NCBI GenBank assembly: GCA_045589455.1
Contig: JAZNPC010000035.1
Location: 4,711 to 68,710, forward strand
Direction: 5' to 3'
Length of the DNA: 64,000 nucleotides
Source of the DNA: RGIG990 sp045589455
GTDB lineage: Bacteria; Verrucomicrobiota; Kiritimatiellia; RFP12; UBA3636
The position numbers were made by a program, and so were the translations under genes. Below, piece after piece: positions 17,302 through 26,081 of this stretch (position 1 is the first letter of the stretch; each line of letters starts with the position of its first letter). The notes beneath the pieces were generated by a model. That model ran no database searches. It saw nothing but the letters and a program-made list of their open reading frames with translations, and was not told where the DNA came from.

Positions 17302-18534
17302 TTATTTTTTTATGAAAGTAGGTCTAATATTTAGCACACCAAAATTGACCACACTACCATCTTGACCATTTATCGCAGGCTTGTCATCCACGACAACTTC
17401 CAAAACCTTACTTCTAGTTAATAGAACACGAATATGTGGATTATTAACATTTAAATCTACATAATAGCTCCCGTTATTTACATATTTTCTAAATTCAGGG
17501 AAACGAGCAACAACTGTAGCAGACCCATTTAATTGTTCCAATATAAACCCAGTATTGTAATCATTTGCCTTTACTACAGTTTCGCCAGAAGCTGTTTTTA
17601 TTATATTTTGAATTTCTAGTTTGGGGATTTCGCTATGTGTCGAAATTTCGTTTTCTATTATCAAATCATCATTATCAAAATAATAACGGACCATGTCTAC
17701 CTGTACTGGGTCGATTGGTGCGACAATTGGGAAAACACCCGAGGATGATATTGATGCTCTAAGATATTCATCAACGATTTTTTCAGAAGGGCCTTGTGCG
17801 ATGACCTTACCATCCTTCAACCAAACGCATTTATTACACAGCTCACGAACGGCATTCATATTATGCGAGACAAATATAATTGTTCGCCCACCTTTTGCAA
17901 TATCATCCATCTTTGCAAGGCACTTCTTTTGAAATTCGGCATCTCCAACAGCCAGCACCTCATCAATCAAAAGAATTTCTGGTTCAAGATGGGCTGCTAC
18001 CGCAAAGCCAAGTCGGACATACATTCCAGAAGAATATCTTCTTACAGGCGTATCGAGAAAATCTGAAATATTAGAAAACTCAACAATTTCATTAAATTTA
18101 GCATCAATCTCATGCTTCTGCATACCAAGAACAGCACCAGAAAGATAAATATTCTCTCGCCCAGTTAAATCTGGATGAAAGCCCGTTCCTACCTCAAGAA
18201 GCGACCCAACGCGTCCATTCAATGTGGCACGGCCCGAGGTTGGCTCTGTAATGCGAGTTAGCACCTTCAGGAGGGTTGATTTTCCTGAACCATTAGTGCC
18301 TATTAAGCCAATTACATCACCCTTTTCCACGGTAAATGACACATTATCTAATGCCTTAAACAAACCTTTAGCACCCAAGCGACCTTCATCACCAATACGA
18401 ATAAAATCGTCTAATTTTCTTCGGAATAGCTTTTTAAAAAAATAGCGAAACTCTTCACCAAAGGTTTTTCTATCAATTACGCCTAGGCGATAATGCTTGC
18501 TGATATTTTCTACTGATATTATTGTCTCTGCCAT
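17302..18534 (-). CDS. wzt: Polysaccharide ABC exporter ATPase with Wzt-type C-terminal domain
   Basis: 410 residues. Walker A GTNGSGKST at 79-87, signature SSG around 168-170, Walker B ILLIDE at 187-192 and switch His224. The signature context RYSSGMYVRLGFAVAAHLEP is typical of O-antigen and teichoic acid exporters. Residues about 265-410 form the extra beta-sandwich that in Wzt recognises the capped glycan end. Together with the permease at 18556 it should export a lipid-linked polysaccharide to the periplasm. No glycan assembly cluster lies next to it, so the glycan is unknown. Confidence 0.92.
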   Translation of the reverse strand: MAETIISVENISKHYRLGVIDRKTFGEEFRYFFKKLFRRKLDDFIRIGDEGRLGAKGLFKALDNVSFTVEKGDVIGLIGTNGSGKSTLLKVLTRITEPTSGRATLNGRVGSLLEVGTGFHPDLTGRENIYLSGAVLGMQKHEIDAKFNEIVEFSNISDFLDTPVRRYSSGMYVRLGFAVAAHLEPEILLIDEVLAVGDAEFQKKCLAKMDDIAKGGRTIIFVSHNMNAVRELCNKCVWLKDGKVIAQGPSEKIVDEYLRASISSSGVFPIVAPIDPVQVDMVRYYFDNDDLIIENEISTHSEIPKLEIQNIIKTASGETVVKANDYNTGFILEQLNGSATVVARFPEFRKYVNNGSYYVDLNVNNPHIRVLLTRSKVLEVVVDDKPAINGQDGSVVNFGVLNIRPTFIKK

Positions 18535-18555
18535 AGCATTAAATCTACCTTAAAA

Positions 18556-19395
18556 TTAAATAACATCTACAAAATTTCTTTGAACTTTATTGAACATTGC
18601 CAGTCCCGTAAAGAAAAACAACAATGAAGAGATACATCCGATTATTATTCCTGTACTATCAAGAGAGGTATGTCCAGTAAACATAAAACGATTTGCTTCA
18701 ACTGCTATTGATACAGGGTTAATCCAAATAATTGCACGATAGAGTGGATTAACAACAACATTAGCAGGATAAATAATTGGTGTAACATACATCCACACTT
18801 GTACGATAAAAGGAAGCATAAACCGGAAGTCACGATATTTGGTGGTAATAGCAGCAATCCACAAGCCGATTCCAAGCCCGACAATTGCTGTATAAAGCAC
18901 AACTATTGGGAATACAAGTAGCCACCAGGACGGACCAAATTGAGTGCTTCCTGTCTGTGTAAAATAATAATAGAAATAGAAAGCAAGAAACATTAACAAA
19001 TTCAATCCAAGGTAAACCAAATTTGAGACCACCCCAGACAACGGAATAATTAACCGGGGGAAATACACCTTTGAGAGCATTGCAGAATTTGTTGCTAATG
19101 AATTGCCAGCTGTATTCATTACACCTTGAGCATAGTTCCAAATTACAATTCCGCTCATATAGAAAACCATATGGGGTAGCCCATCTGTTGAGATATTAGC
19201 TACTCTGCCAAAGATTACCGTAAAAACAATAGTTGTAATTAGAGGTTGGATAAGGAACCATACTGGACCTAAAATCGTCTGCTTATAGATAACAGTTAAA
19301 TCGCGCTTTACGAGAAGCATCAGCAAATCGCGATACTCGATAAGCTCTTTAACATTTATTTTAAAAATATTTTTTGTTGGCTGAATTGTTATCAT
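18556..19395 (-). CDS. wzm: Polysaccharide ABC exporter permease
   Basis: 279 residues with six predicted spans and an N-terminal amphipathic stretch (ELIEYRDLLMLLVKRDL) typical of ABC-2 exporters. LGPVWFLIQPLITTIVFTVI and NPLYRAIIWINPVSI are family signatures. Twenty-one bases separate it from the ATPase gene, so it is the first gene of that pair. TTAGG stands shortly before the ATG. Confidence 0.92.
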   Translation of the reverse strand: MITIQPTKNIFKINVKELIEYRDLLMLLVKRDLTVIYKQTILGPVWFLIQPLITTIVFTVIFGRVANISTDGLPHMVFYMSGIVIWNYAQGVMNTAGNSLATNSAMLSKVYFPRLIIPLSGVVSNLVYLGLNLLMFLAFYFYYYFTQTGSTQFGPSWWLLVFPIVVLYTAIVGLGIGLWIAAITTKYRDFRFMLPFIVQVWMYVTPIIYPANVVVNPLYRAIIWINPVSIAVEANRFMFTGHTSLDSTGIIIGCISSLLFFFTGLAMFNKVQRNFVDVI

Positions 19396-19616
19396 AATTT
19401 GAGCCTAACATTTAATTTATAATGGGTTTAAAATCACTCCTTAAAGGATAGCAAAACGGCTTTAGAAATGCAAGTGCGCGATAACTTTCTATGTATACTA
19501 TGGGTGTAAATAGGTTTTGTGCTTTGTGTGCATCTGAATTATTCATCCAATCCATCCGAACTCAACAATCAAGATTGTGATACACGTGATGGCTAGGGCG
19601 ATGGCTAGGGCGACGT

Positions 19617-19690
19617 CTAATCCTACGCTGGCTCCCGCCTAAAGGGAGCTGGGGAGGATGGGAAGGCTGGTCTGATGGGTGGTGTGGGAC
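19617..19690 (-). repeat. Dispersed repeat, copy C (reverse orientation)
   Basis: Reading the minus strand it contains CATCCTCCCCAGC, TTTAGGCGGGAGCCAGC and GTAGGATTAG, matching copy B at 63740-63795 and, for the second part, copy A at 57744. It lacks the CATGGTAAGCATCCCGCTAG half found in A and B. Confidence 0.65.
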
Positions 19691-19743
19691 GGGACGGGAG
19701 GATAAACTAGATACGCACTTGTGCTCTTCAAAACAAATGCCAC

Positions 19744-19773
19744 TTGACGTAATTTTAATTGTTGTGGTAAAAT
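19744..19773 (+). promoter_or_regulatory. Candidate promoter far upstream of the ankyrin lipoprotein gene
   Basis: TTGACG (19744-19749), 18-base spacer, TAAAAT (19768-19773). It would give a 5' leader of about 235 bases, which could hold regulation, or it may serve a separate short RNA. Confidence 0.4.
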
Positions 19774-20015
19774 AGTTAATATATTTTTGTAAAGGTTATT
19801 TCCTTATAAATAAAGTTAAAAACTTTAAATGAAATTCTATTAATCATCATGCTTTTTCTTTGTGGATGAATACACATAAAGGATGGGACATTCTCTATAA
19901 TTTAACATTCCTTCACTTATCGAATAAATCGTGTGGTTAAGAGTTTTACAACCAAATGATTATTTTTGACAATAATAATAAACAAAAGGAAAAATAATAA
20001 ACGAAAGGAAACACA

Positions 20016-23000
20016 ATAAGTAATAAACATATACCAGCACTGAGTAATAAACATATACCAGCACTAGCCGCCCTTACGCTAGCCATTGGACTTGTTGGTT
20101 GCTCATCAACAAAGGTTACTGTTGGTGGCAGCGAAATTAAGGTTCATGAGGATTATGCTATAAAAGTATCAAGCTCTTACTCCGAACAATCTATCACACA
20201 GATGTTCTCTTCTGTGACAATTAGGAGTAGCACAACACTCTTAACAAAGAAAGATATTGAAATTCTCATTATTACAATTGAGAACATCAAGACAGAAATT
20301 CCTGGTATCAGCGATTCTGATGCACAAAAGATTTTGGAAGCTCAGCAGGAATACATGAGAACTGTGATTTATCCAAAAATCGTAGAATCTCAGAAGAAGA
20401 TTATCGAAGGAACAATTAACAACAACTTGACAACAAAGAAGCACAGTGCTTTGCGTGATTGGTGCTGGAATACAGCAGCAAATTACAAGGCAATTCCTGA
20501 GCTTTATGAGCCTATCAAGGAATTTGTTGATTTCCAAATTAATACACGAATCAACCCAGCTAACTGGGAAAAGGTTGAAGCAGGAATTGGCGAAGAGTTC
20601 GATGCTTTGATCGCAGAAAAGAAATATGCCGAGGCTATTGCTTACGTTCAGAATTATGTAAAAGAAAACATTGTCGGTGGATATTCTAGCGTTCTAGACA
20701 AAAATCTAGATGACATTACTGCTGAATTGATTGCTTTAGGCGTAAATTCAGAAGAAATCAACGCTATTGCAGAGCAGACAAAGATTCTTATCTATAATTC
20801 TGCAAATCTTGTAGATTTAACAGATAGCGTAACAGTTGAAGAGAGCACAACAGTTGTTGAAGGCGACCCAGCTTTTTCTCCTGATTTGGCTAAATATGAA
20901 GCTCTTCTAAAGCAATATCGTGAAACTCTAAGAAAATATGGCGTTATTGAGCCTGAAATCGATAGAATCATTGCATTTTATCAGGGCAGCTCAAATGGTC
21001 TAATTCAAGAGCTATATAAGGGTGAGTCTAGCGGTGTTTCAACAACTTCTACTACAAAAGAAGCAATTGGTACACATGCGCTAAACATTCGTATTCTAAC
21101 TCTTGGCGATGCATACATTCTAAAGGCAAACATTGCTCGTCTAAAGGACGCAACAACAAACGATGCTGAAATTTTGAAGATCGTTAACGAGGTTGCATCT
21201 GTTAACGATGAATACCTAAATATTCTTGAAGGCGAATTACGCATGATCGTTGCTACTATGGTAGAGCAAGGCAAATTTGCGGAAGCACGTGATTTCGCTT
21301 GGAATCTATGCGCATCTGAGAACGAGGTTGTAAATGAGCGTCTACGCCCTATCGCATCAGAGCTACTTCTAACACAAGTTAACCCAGCACATTGGGCAAT
21401 TATTGAGGCAGATGTTAAGAAGAACATTGATGAGCTACTAGCTCAAAACAAGTACTTCGAAGCAATTGACTTCATTAAGAATTATCCTCGCGTACAGACA
21501 TATTCCTCAAGCCTTAACATGCATCTAGCAAACACACTTGCTATCATGAAGGAGATGGGATATTCTGAGGAAGCACTTGCTGAGGTTGAAGCTGACGTAA
21601 AGGCAAGAATCGCTCGTTCAGAAAACATCCTTTGCGAGATTGATGCTATTGAAACAACTGTAACAAGAGTAGAAATCGAGGACGGTGACACAACAGCTCT
21701 AGAGGCTAGCCTAGCTACATTGCACGAGGCTCTTCTACGCCATGATTGCACAAGATTAAATGCAGACGCAATCATTTCTCGTCTAAGACGCGTAGCAAAA
21801 GCAGAAGCAATTGAAACAACAGACAATGCTCTACTACTTGGAACAATGGCAATCAACAATCGTCTTGACCAAGCAGCATTTGAGCTTTCTGAGCAGGTTG
21901 ATGACATCCTAACAAATAACTTAATCGAGCAAGTTAAGGCTGCTGTTGAAAAGAATGATTTCGAAACAGCAAGAAACCTAATCCGCGATGTTCAGTTCTT
22001 TGGAACAAAACGCGATATTAAAATCTATGCTCTACGTGTTGGTCTACTAAATTCATACATCAATCCTCATCAGTACAATTATCTAATCGCACAGATTGAG
22101 GCAGATGTAGCAGCATTCAAGGCTGCTGGTGATTATGCTGGCCTAAAGAAGTACATCGAAGAGTATCCTTATGTTCACGATGATTATGCACAAATCAAGG
22201 AAAATCTAGATGCACTTGTAGTTGCTATGACAGAAACACCATGGGTTTCTGAGAATGACGTAGGAGTTAAGACTGAGGTTTCTACTGCTCTAGTTAACGA
22301 ACTAGCTACAGTTATCCAGTTAATCCTAGAACGTCGTGAGGGTGTTTGGACAGATGAGCTTCCAAGCCTAGACGCTGTTGAAAAGGCATTGTCTGATTTG
22401 GATCAGAGCTTAATAGCTCAGTTCTACAACCCAGAAGCAATTTCTGCACTACACAATTCAACAATGTTTGACATCAAGGAAATCATCTATGCTGGTCTAG
22501 AAAATCTAACAACTTACGAGTTGAATGAAAAGCTAAGAATCAAGTTGTCAAGCTACATCGTTCTAGAGAATGGTAAGAGCGTTGATGACATGGTTGAGAT
22601 TGCTGAAATTCAGGATGAGATTTCTTTCGAGTCTCAGATTGCAATTGCAAAGGATGCTATCAAGGAGCAGCTAACACTTAAGGATGAAGATTCTGTTGTA
22701 TGCTCTGCTCTAAAGGCAATGCCTAAGGATGTAAACAACCTTCTTGGTGAATATGCTCGCGTAATGCGCATACTTGAACAGGGACAGGAAATTACAGCTG
22801 ATGAAGCAACTTCTCTTGTTCTAGGTGCTGCATACCTAAATCAGAGCGAAGTTATTGATTTCGCTGTTAAACTAGGTGCTGATGTAAATGGCGTTACAGA
22901 CCGCGATCCAAGACAGCGCACAGCAATGCTTCTTGCTATTGAAGCTGGCAATGCTGGAATCATCAACACACTTGTACAGGCTGGTGCAAGCCTAAAATCA

Positions 23001-23564
23001 GCTGATGCTGCTGGCAACACAACACTACACTATGCTATCCAGGCTGGAAATCTATCTGTTATCAAGGTAGTTCTAAAGGATGCAGAGGTTAATGCTGTTA
23101 ACAATGCTGGCGAGTCTGCTCTATTTGTTGCTGTACGTAACAACAATGGCAAACAGGTAGAGGTTCTAGCTGCTGCTGAAGGCATCAACCTAAATCTAGC
23201 AAATGCAGAAGGTGCAACAGCAATTGATGTTGCTTGCGCAGAGGGTTGCCTAGAGGCTCTTGACGCTCTTGCTCAGGCTGGCGTTGAGTATAGCGAAGCA
23301 CAGCTAGCTATTGCTGCAGCAAATGACCAGCTAGGCATCGCTCAGTGGTTAGTTGCTAAGGGTGTTGACGTTAATGGTGCAAATGTAATGGCTTCAGCAA
23401 TCTTTGGAAGCGCAACTGAAGAATATCTAATTCTTGAGGGTGGCATTCCTGAGGCTCCAGCAGTTGAGCCTGCTGTTGAAGCTCCAGCTGCTGCAGAAGC
23501 AGCTCCAGCAAACGCATCAGAAAAGATCGTTGGCACAATTGATCTAACAATCTCTGCTGAATAA
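20016..23564 (+). CDS. Large lipoprotein with helical repeats and C-terminal ankyrin repeats; non-ATG start
   Basis: The frame is open from a TAA just before 20004 to 23564. Upstream of the first ATG (20202) it encodes a complete lipoprotein signal: SNKHIPALAALTLAIGLVGC, with the lipobox Cys codon at 20100-20102 and Ser at +2. No ATG, GTG or TTG exists ahead of this. The only candidates are ATA at 20016, seven bases after GAAAGGA, and CTG at 20040. The mature part has repeated helical segments (YAEAIAYVQNY, YFEAIDFIKNY, YAGLKKYIEEY). Residues near 900-1060 are ankyrin repeats (NTTLHYAIQAGNLSVIKVV). An Ala/Pro tail follows. Leucine codons shift to CTA through most of the gene, suggesting high expression. 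Likely an outer-membrane-anchored scaffold. Confidence 0.75.
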   Translation: MSNKHIPALSNKHIPALAALTLAIGLVGCSSTKVTVGGSEIKVHEDYAIKVSSSYSEQSITQMFSSVTIRSSTTLLTKKDIEILIITIENIKTEIPGISDSDAQKILEAQQEYMRTVIYPKIVESQKKIIEGTINNNLTTKKHSALRDWCWNTAANYKAIPELYEPIKEFVDFQINTRINPANWEKVEAGIGEEFDALIAEKKYAEAIAYVQNYVKENIVGGYSSVLDKNLDDITAELIALGVNSEEINAIAEQTKILIYNSANLVDLTDSVTVEESTTVVEGDPAFSPDLAKYEALLKQYRETLRKYGVIEPEIDRIIAFYQGSSNGLIQELYKGESSGVSTTSTTKEAIGTHALNIRILTLGDAYILKANIARLKDATTNDAEILKIVNEVASVNDEYLNILEGELRMIVATMVEQGKFAEARDFAWNLCASENEVVNERLRPIASELLLTQVNPAHWAIIEADVKKNIDELLAQNKYFEAIDFIKNYPRVQTYSSSLNMHLANTLAIMKEMGYSEEALAEVEADVKARIARSENILCEIDAIETTVTRVEIEDGDTTALEASLATLHEALLRHDCTRLNADAIISRLRRVAKAEAIETTDNALLLGTMAINNRLDQAAFELSEQVDDILTNNLIEQVKAAVEKNDFETARNLIRDVQFFGTKRDIKIYALRVGLLNSYINPHQYNYLIAQIEADVAAFKAAGDYAGLKKYIEEYPYVHDDYAQIKENLDALVVAMTETPWVSENDVGVKTEVSTALVNELATVIQLILERREGVWTDELPSLDAVEKALSDLDQSLIAQFYNPEAISALHNSTMFDIKEIIYAGLENLTTYELNEKLRIKLSSYIVLENGKSVDDMVEIAEIQDEISFESQIAIAKDAIKEQLTLKDEDSVVCSALKAMPKDVNNLLGEYARVMRILEQGQEITADEATSLVLGAAYLNQSEVIDFAVKLGADVNGVTDRDPRQRTAMLLAIEAGNAGIINTLVQAGASLKSADAAGNTTLHYAIQAGNLSVIKVVLKDAEVNAVNNAGESALFVAVRNNNGKQVEVLAAAEGINLNLANAEGATAIDVACAEGCLEALDALAQAGVEYSEAQLAIAAANDQLGIAQWLVAKGVDVNGANVMASAIFGSATEEYLILEGGIPEAPAVEPAVEAPAAAEAAPANASEKIVGTIDLTISAE
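20019..20066 (+). repeat. 24-bp tandem duplication in the signal-peptide region
   Basis: AGTAATAAACATATACCAGC plus CACT-like end at 20019-20042 is repeated at 20043-20066, differing only at the last base (G, A). The unit is a multiple of three, so it duplicates eight residues (SNKHIPAL) in frame. Confidence 0.9.
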
Positions 23565-23598
23565 TAATTATTCAAAAGAATAATGATTGATTAAAATA

Positions 23599-23636
23599 AA
23601 CGCCTCTGTGGTATGAATCCACAGGGGCGTTTTTTA
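23599..23636 (+). terminator. Rho-independent terminator of the ankyrin lipoprotein gene
   Basis: Thirteen-base-pair stem with one G-U pair (AACGCCTCTGTGG 23599-23611, CCACAGGGGCGTT 23619-23631), seven-base loop, then TTTTT. It separates convergent genes and could also act on the minus strand. Confidence 0.9.
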
Positions 23637-23705
23637 TTGGATTAAAATGGATATAAGTAAAATTCCTAGCGATACAAGCGTTAGCTACTATGCACTAAAA
23701 TGTTT

Positions 23706-24245
23706 CTAGAGTTGACTTATTGCATAATTGACCGCATCAAGGATAGATGGACAAATTGGAATTTGATTCTTCTCAGCATATTCCTTTGCACTCTCTCTAG
23801 GTGCTCCAGTTGCTCCGCGGTAAACAAGTATTGATCCAACACGTGCATTTACACCACACTCTATATCAGAGCGCTTATCTCCAACTATCCAACATTTCGC
23901 AGCATCTAGCTTATCCTCTTCTATACGTTCTAGAATATAATCAGGTGATGGCTTACGATATTTTGATGGCTCATCAGGAGTTTCTGGAGCGATACAAATT
24001 CCTGCAAAGCCAGGAATCTCTAATAATTCAACCAATCTTGCATTACAAGCTTCGGCATCGGCAAATGTATAATACCCTCGATTTATTCCACTCTGATTTG
24101 TAAGCAAATATAACTCAAAATGCTCCGCAGCAAGCTTAAGTGCCTCTTTTGCGCCAGGAAGTAAACGAATCTGCTCTGGACGGCTCATATAACTCTCATC
24201 AAAGACAAGAGTGTCGTCTCTATCTAAAAACAACGCTGGTTTCAT
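23706..24245 (-). CDS. gmhB: HAD-family heptose bisphosphate phosphatase (GmhB-like)
   Basis: 179 residues. HAD motif I is FLDRDDTLV (residues 6-14), motif II LTNQSGINRGY near 48, motif III Lys near 97 with KPSPDYI, motif IV VGDKRSDIECG near 121. GmhB removes the 7-phosphate from D-glycero-D-manno-heptose 1,7-bisphosphate. The next gene encodes heptose-7-phosphate kinase, which supports that role over histidinol phosphatase. Two oddities: motif I has DRDDT instead of the common DRDGT, and the zinc-binding Cys/His loop of many GmhB proteins is absent (only CIAPETPDEP). Confidence 0.8.
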   Translation of the reverse strand: MKPALFLDRDDTLVFDESYMSRPEQIRLLPGAKEALKLAAEHFELYLLTNQSGINRGYYTFADAEACNARLVELLEIPGFAGICIAPETPDEPSKYRKPSPDYILERIEEDKLDAAKCWIVGDKRSDIECGVNARVGSILVYRGATGAPRESAKEYAEKNQIPICPSILDAVNYAISQL

Positions 24246-24265
24246 AAGATTTTATAAAAATTAAT

Positions 24266-25243
24266 TTAGTTATGAGCTGCGTAGGAAATAATATCCTCTG
24301 GTGTTGCAGTTGCTGTACCAAGCTTACCAACAACAAATCCTGCTGCTGTATTCGCGAAGTGAATTGCATCAAGCATTGATGCACCTGTAGCTAAAGCAAC
24401 GCTTAATGCCGCAATCACTGTATCACCAGCACCAGAAACATCAAACACCTCACGTGCATAGGTTGGAACCTTGCTTACAACCTCTCCATTTTCTGAAAGA
24501 AGCATACCATCTGCACCAAGAGTAATAATTAAACTCTTAGGTGAATACTTTTCATAGATTCGCTTGCATACTAATTCAGCAGGAAACTCAGTGATTTCAT
24601 CCTCATTTATTCCTGCTAGCTTATATGCTTCAGAACGGTTTGGTGTCATAACAGACAACCCAGAATAGCTAATGCTTGGGCGTGGCTTTGGATCAAGGGC
24701 TATTATTGTTTCTGGACGAGCAACTGCTTGGATTGCCTTAATTGTCTCTGTCGTAATAATACCCTTTGCATAATCTGAAAGAATAATTGCATCTGCCTCT
24801 TTAATTGCAGGAGCAAGCTTTGTGGCTATATCATGTGGTGTAACCTGGAAGCAATCAGGGGAATCCTCTGCATCAAGGCGGCAAACCTGCTGACGACGGC
24901 AAACAACACGTGTTTTTACAATTGTATTCTTGTCCTTTGAAATTGAACCAGGAACAACGACCACTCCTTGATTGGTAATTGTCTGAGTCAATCTCTCGCC
25001 ATTATCATCCTCTCCAATCCAACCAAAAAGCATTGCCTTAGAGCCAAGTGTAGCAATGTTTAAAGCAACATTCGCAGCTCCACCTGCTGTATAGGTTTCA
25101 GATGAAACCTTAACAACTGGAACTGGTGCCTCTGGAGAAATACGAGAGGTATCGCCCCAAATATATTTATCAAGCATTACATCGCCAATCACAAGGATTT
25201 TCACCTTTTTGACATCTTCTAGAATCTTTTGGATTGCTTGCAT
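24266..25243 (-). CDS. rfaE1: D-glycero-beta-D-manno-heptose-7-phosphate kinase (HldE domain I / RfaE1)
   Basis: 325 residues of the PfkB ribokinase fold. N-terminal signature YTAGGAANVALNIA at 51-64; C-terminal ATP/anion-hole motif DVSGAGDTVIAAL near 268-280. The early sequence GDVMLDKYIWGDTSRISPEA is specific for the HldE/RfaE kinase domain. The adenylyltransferase half of bifunctional HldE is not fused, so it must be encoded separately, outside the window. With gmhB it makes the ADP-heptose precursor for the LPS core. Confidence 0.92.
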   Translation of the reverse strand: MQAIQKILEDVKKVKILVIGDVMLDKYIWGDTSRISPEAPVPVVKVSSETYTAGGAANVALNIATLGSKAMLFGWIGEDDNGERLTQTITNQGVVVVPGSISKDKNTIVKTRVVCRRQQVCRLDAEDSPDCFQVTPHDIATKLAPAIKEADAIILSDYAKGIITTETIKAIQAVARPETIIALDPKPRPSISYSGLSVMTPNRSEAYKLAGINEDEITEFPAELVCKRIYEKYSPKSLIITLGADGMLLSENGEVVSKVPTYAREVFDVSGAGDTVIAALSVALATGASMLDAIHFANTAAGFVVGKLGTATATPEDIISYAAHN

Positions 25244-25313
25244 TCTTTTAACCCTTTCTAAAACTCAAAGCTTTTCTACAGCCACTACTCTACTACAAAG
25301 TCTATTTCTTTGG

Positions 25314-26069
25314 CTATTTGAAAATTATTGTACCAAATTGTGACTCATCAATAAATGGTGTTTTTGGATTTCCAGTAAAGTATAGAGCAGAATCTCTGCG
25401 ACCACCATCATCGTCATCCTGAAGAGAGATGTTAAAGCCAATCTTTTCTGGGCGAGCAGTCTGACCCATTGCTTCCCATGTGATGAGATATTCATATTGA
25501 ACAATGCCCTGCTCTGCATCTGTTGGCTGCTTAGCCTGCTTTACAGCACCAAACCAAAGCTTGCCAAAGGAATGTGGGTAGCCAGAAAAATCTGAGGTAT
25601 ATGCGCCATTGGCTACAATGGAAAATTCTCCGCCAAACTTTAGGTCCTCGCCATTATTTGCGCGAGAATTTGTGCTACGATTACAATTACCATCAACAAA
25701 AAATTCACACGCATCATCATCCCATGCTGGAGCAGAATCCTGACCTGGTTTAGCTGAGTCAGTAACAATCTTATCGTCTAGCTCATACACTGCCACAAGA
25801 AGACCCTTTTCGTTATATCCAACGGCAAAGGCAAACAACAAATCTTTTTCATTTTCAAGTGGGCGTGTTCCTGCATCGAGCACACCGTTGTCCTTTGTGA
25901 CGGTTGCCCATTGAGCAGCTGCCCAATCAGACAAATCGCCATCTACAGCAACAGCTGTTTTTTTGCAGGCGATTAATGTTGTTGAATTATTTACTAGCAG
26001 CTCTGCACAAGAAGCAGAACACATTGCCACAAAAGCAAATGCTACCGAAAAAAATATTTTGTTTTTCAT
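25314..26069 (-). CDS. Secreted carbohydrate-binding protein with CBM9-like domain
   Basis: 251 residues with signal peptide (residues 1-22, MCSASCAEL at its end). The mature protein is a single CBM9-like beta sandwich: VDGDLSDWAAAQWATV, AVGYNEKGLLVAVYELDD, WDDDACEFFVDGNC, FGGEFSIVANG, then YEYLITWEAMG and FNISLQDDDDG. CBM9 members bind reducing ends of glycans or act alone in outer-membrane systems. No catalytic module is attached. The Cys near residue 21 lacks a good lipobox (Leu at -3 missing), so I read it as soluble. Confidence 0.8.
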   Translation of the reverse strand: MKNKIFFSVAFAFVAMCSASCAELLVNNSTTLIACKKTAVAVDGDLSDWAAAQWATVTKDNGVLDAGTRPLENEKDLLFAFAVGYNEKGLLVAVYELDDKIVTDSAKPGQDSAPAWDDDACEFFVDGNCNRSTNSRANNGEDLKFGGEFSIVANGAYTSDFSGYPHSFGKLWFGAVKQAKQPTDAEQGIVQYEYLITWEAMGQTARPEKIGFNISLQDDDDGGRRDSALYFTGNPKTPFIDESQFGTIIFK

Positions 26070-26081
26070 AAATTTATGTTC

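Larger units (their letters stand above)
19396..20015. other. 620-base gap before the ankyrin lipoprotein gene
   Basis: No credible frame. It holds one reverse-oriented copy of the dispersed repeat (19617-19690), a promoter-like pair at 19744-19773 and a long A/T-rich leader with two AAAGGA words just before 20016. Confidence 0.7.

Noticed and set aside
20202..23564. Start of the ankyrin protein at ATG 20202
   Set aside because: This would discard a complete lipoprotein signal encoded in the same open frame; there is no ribosome site before 20202.
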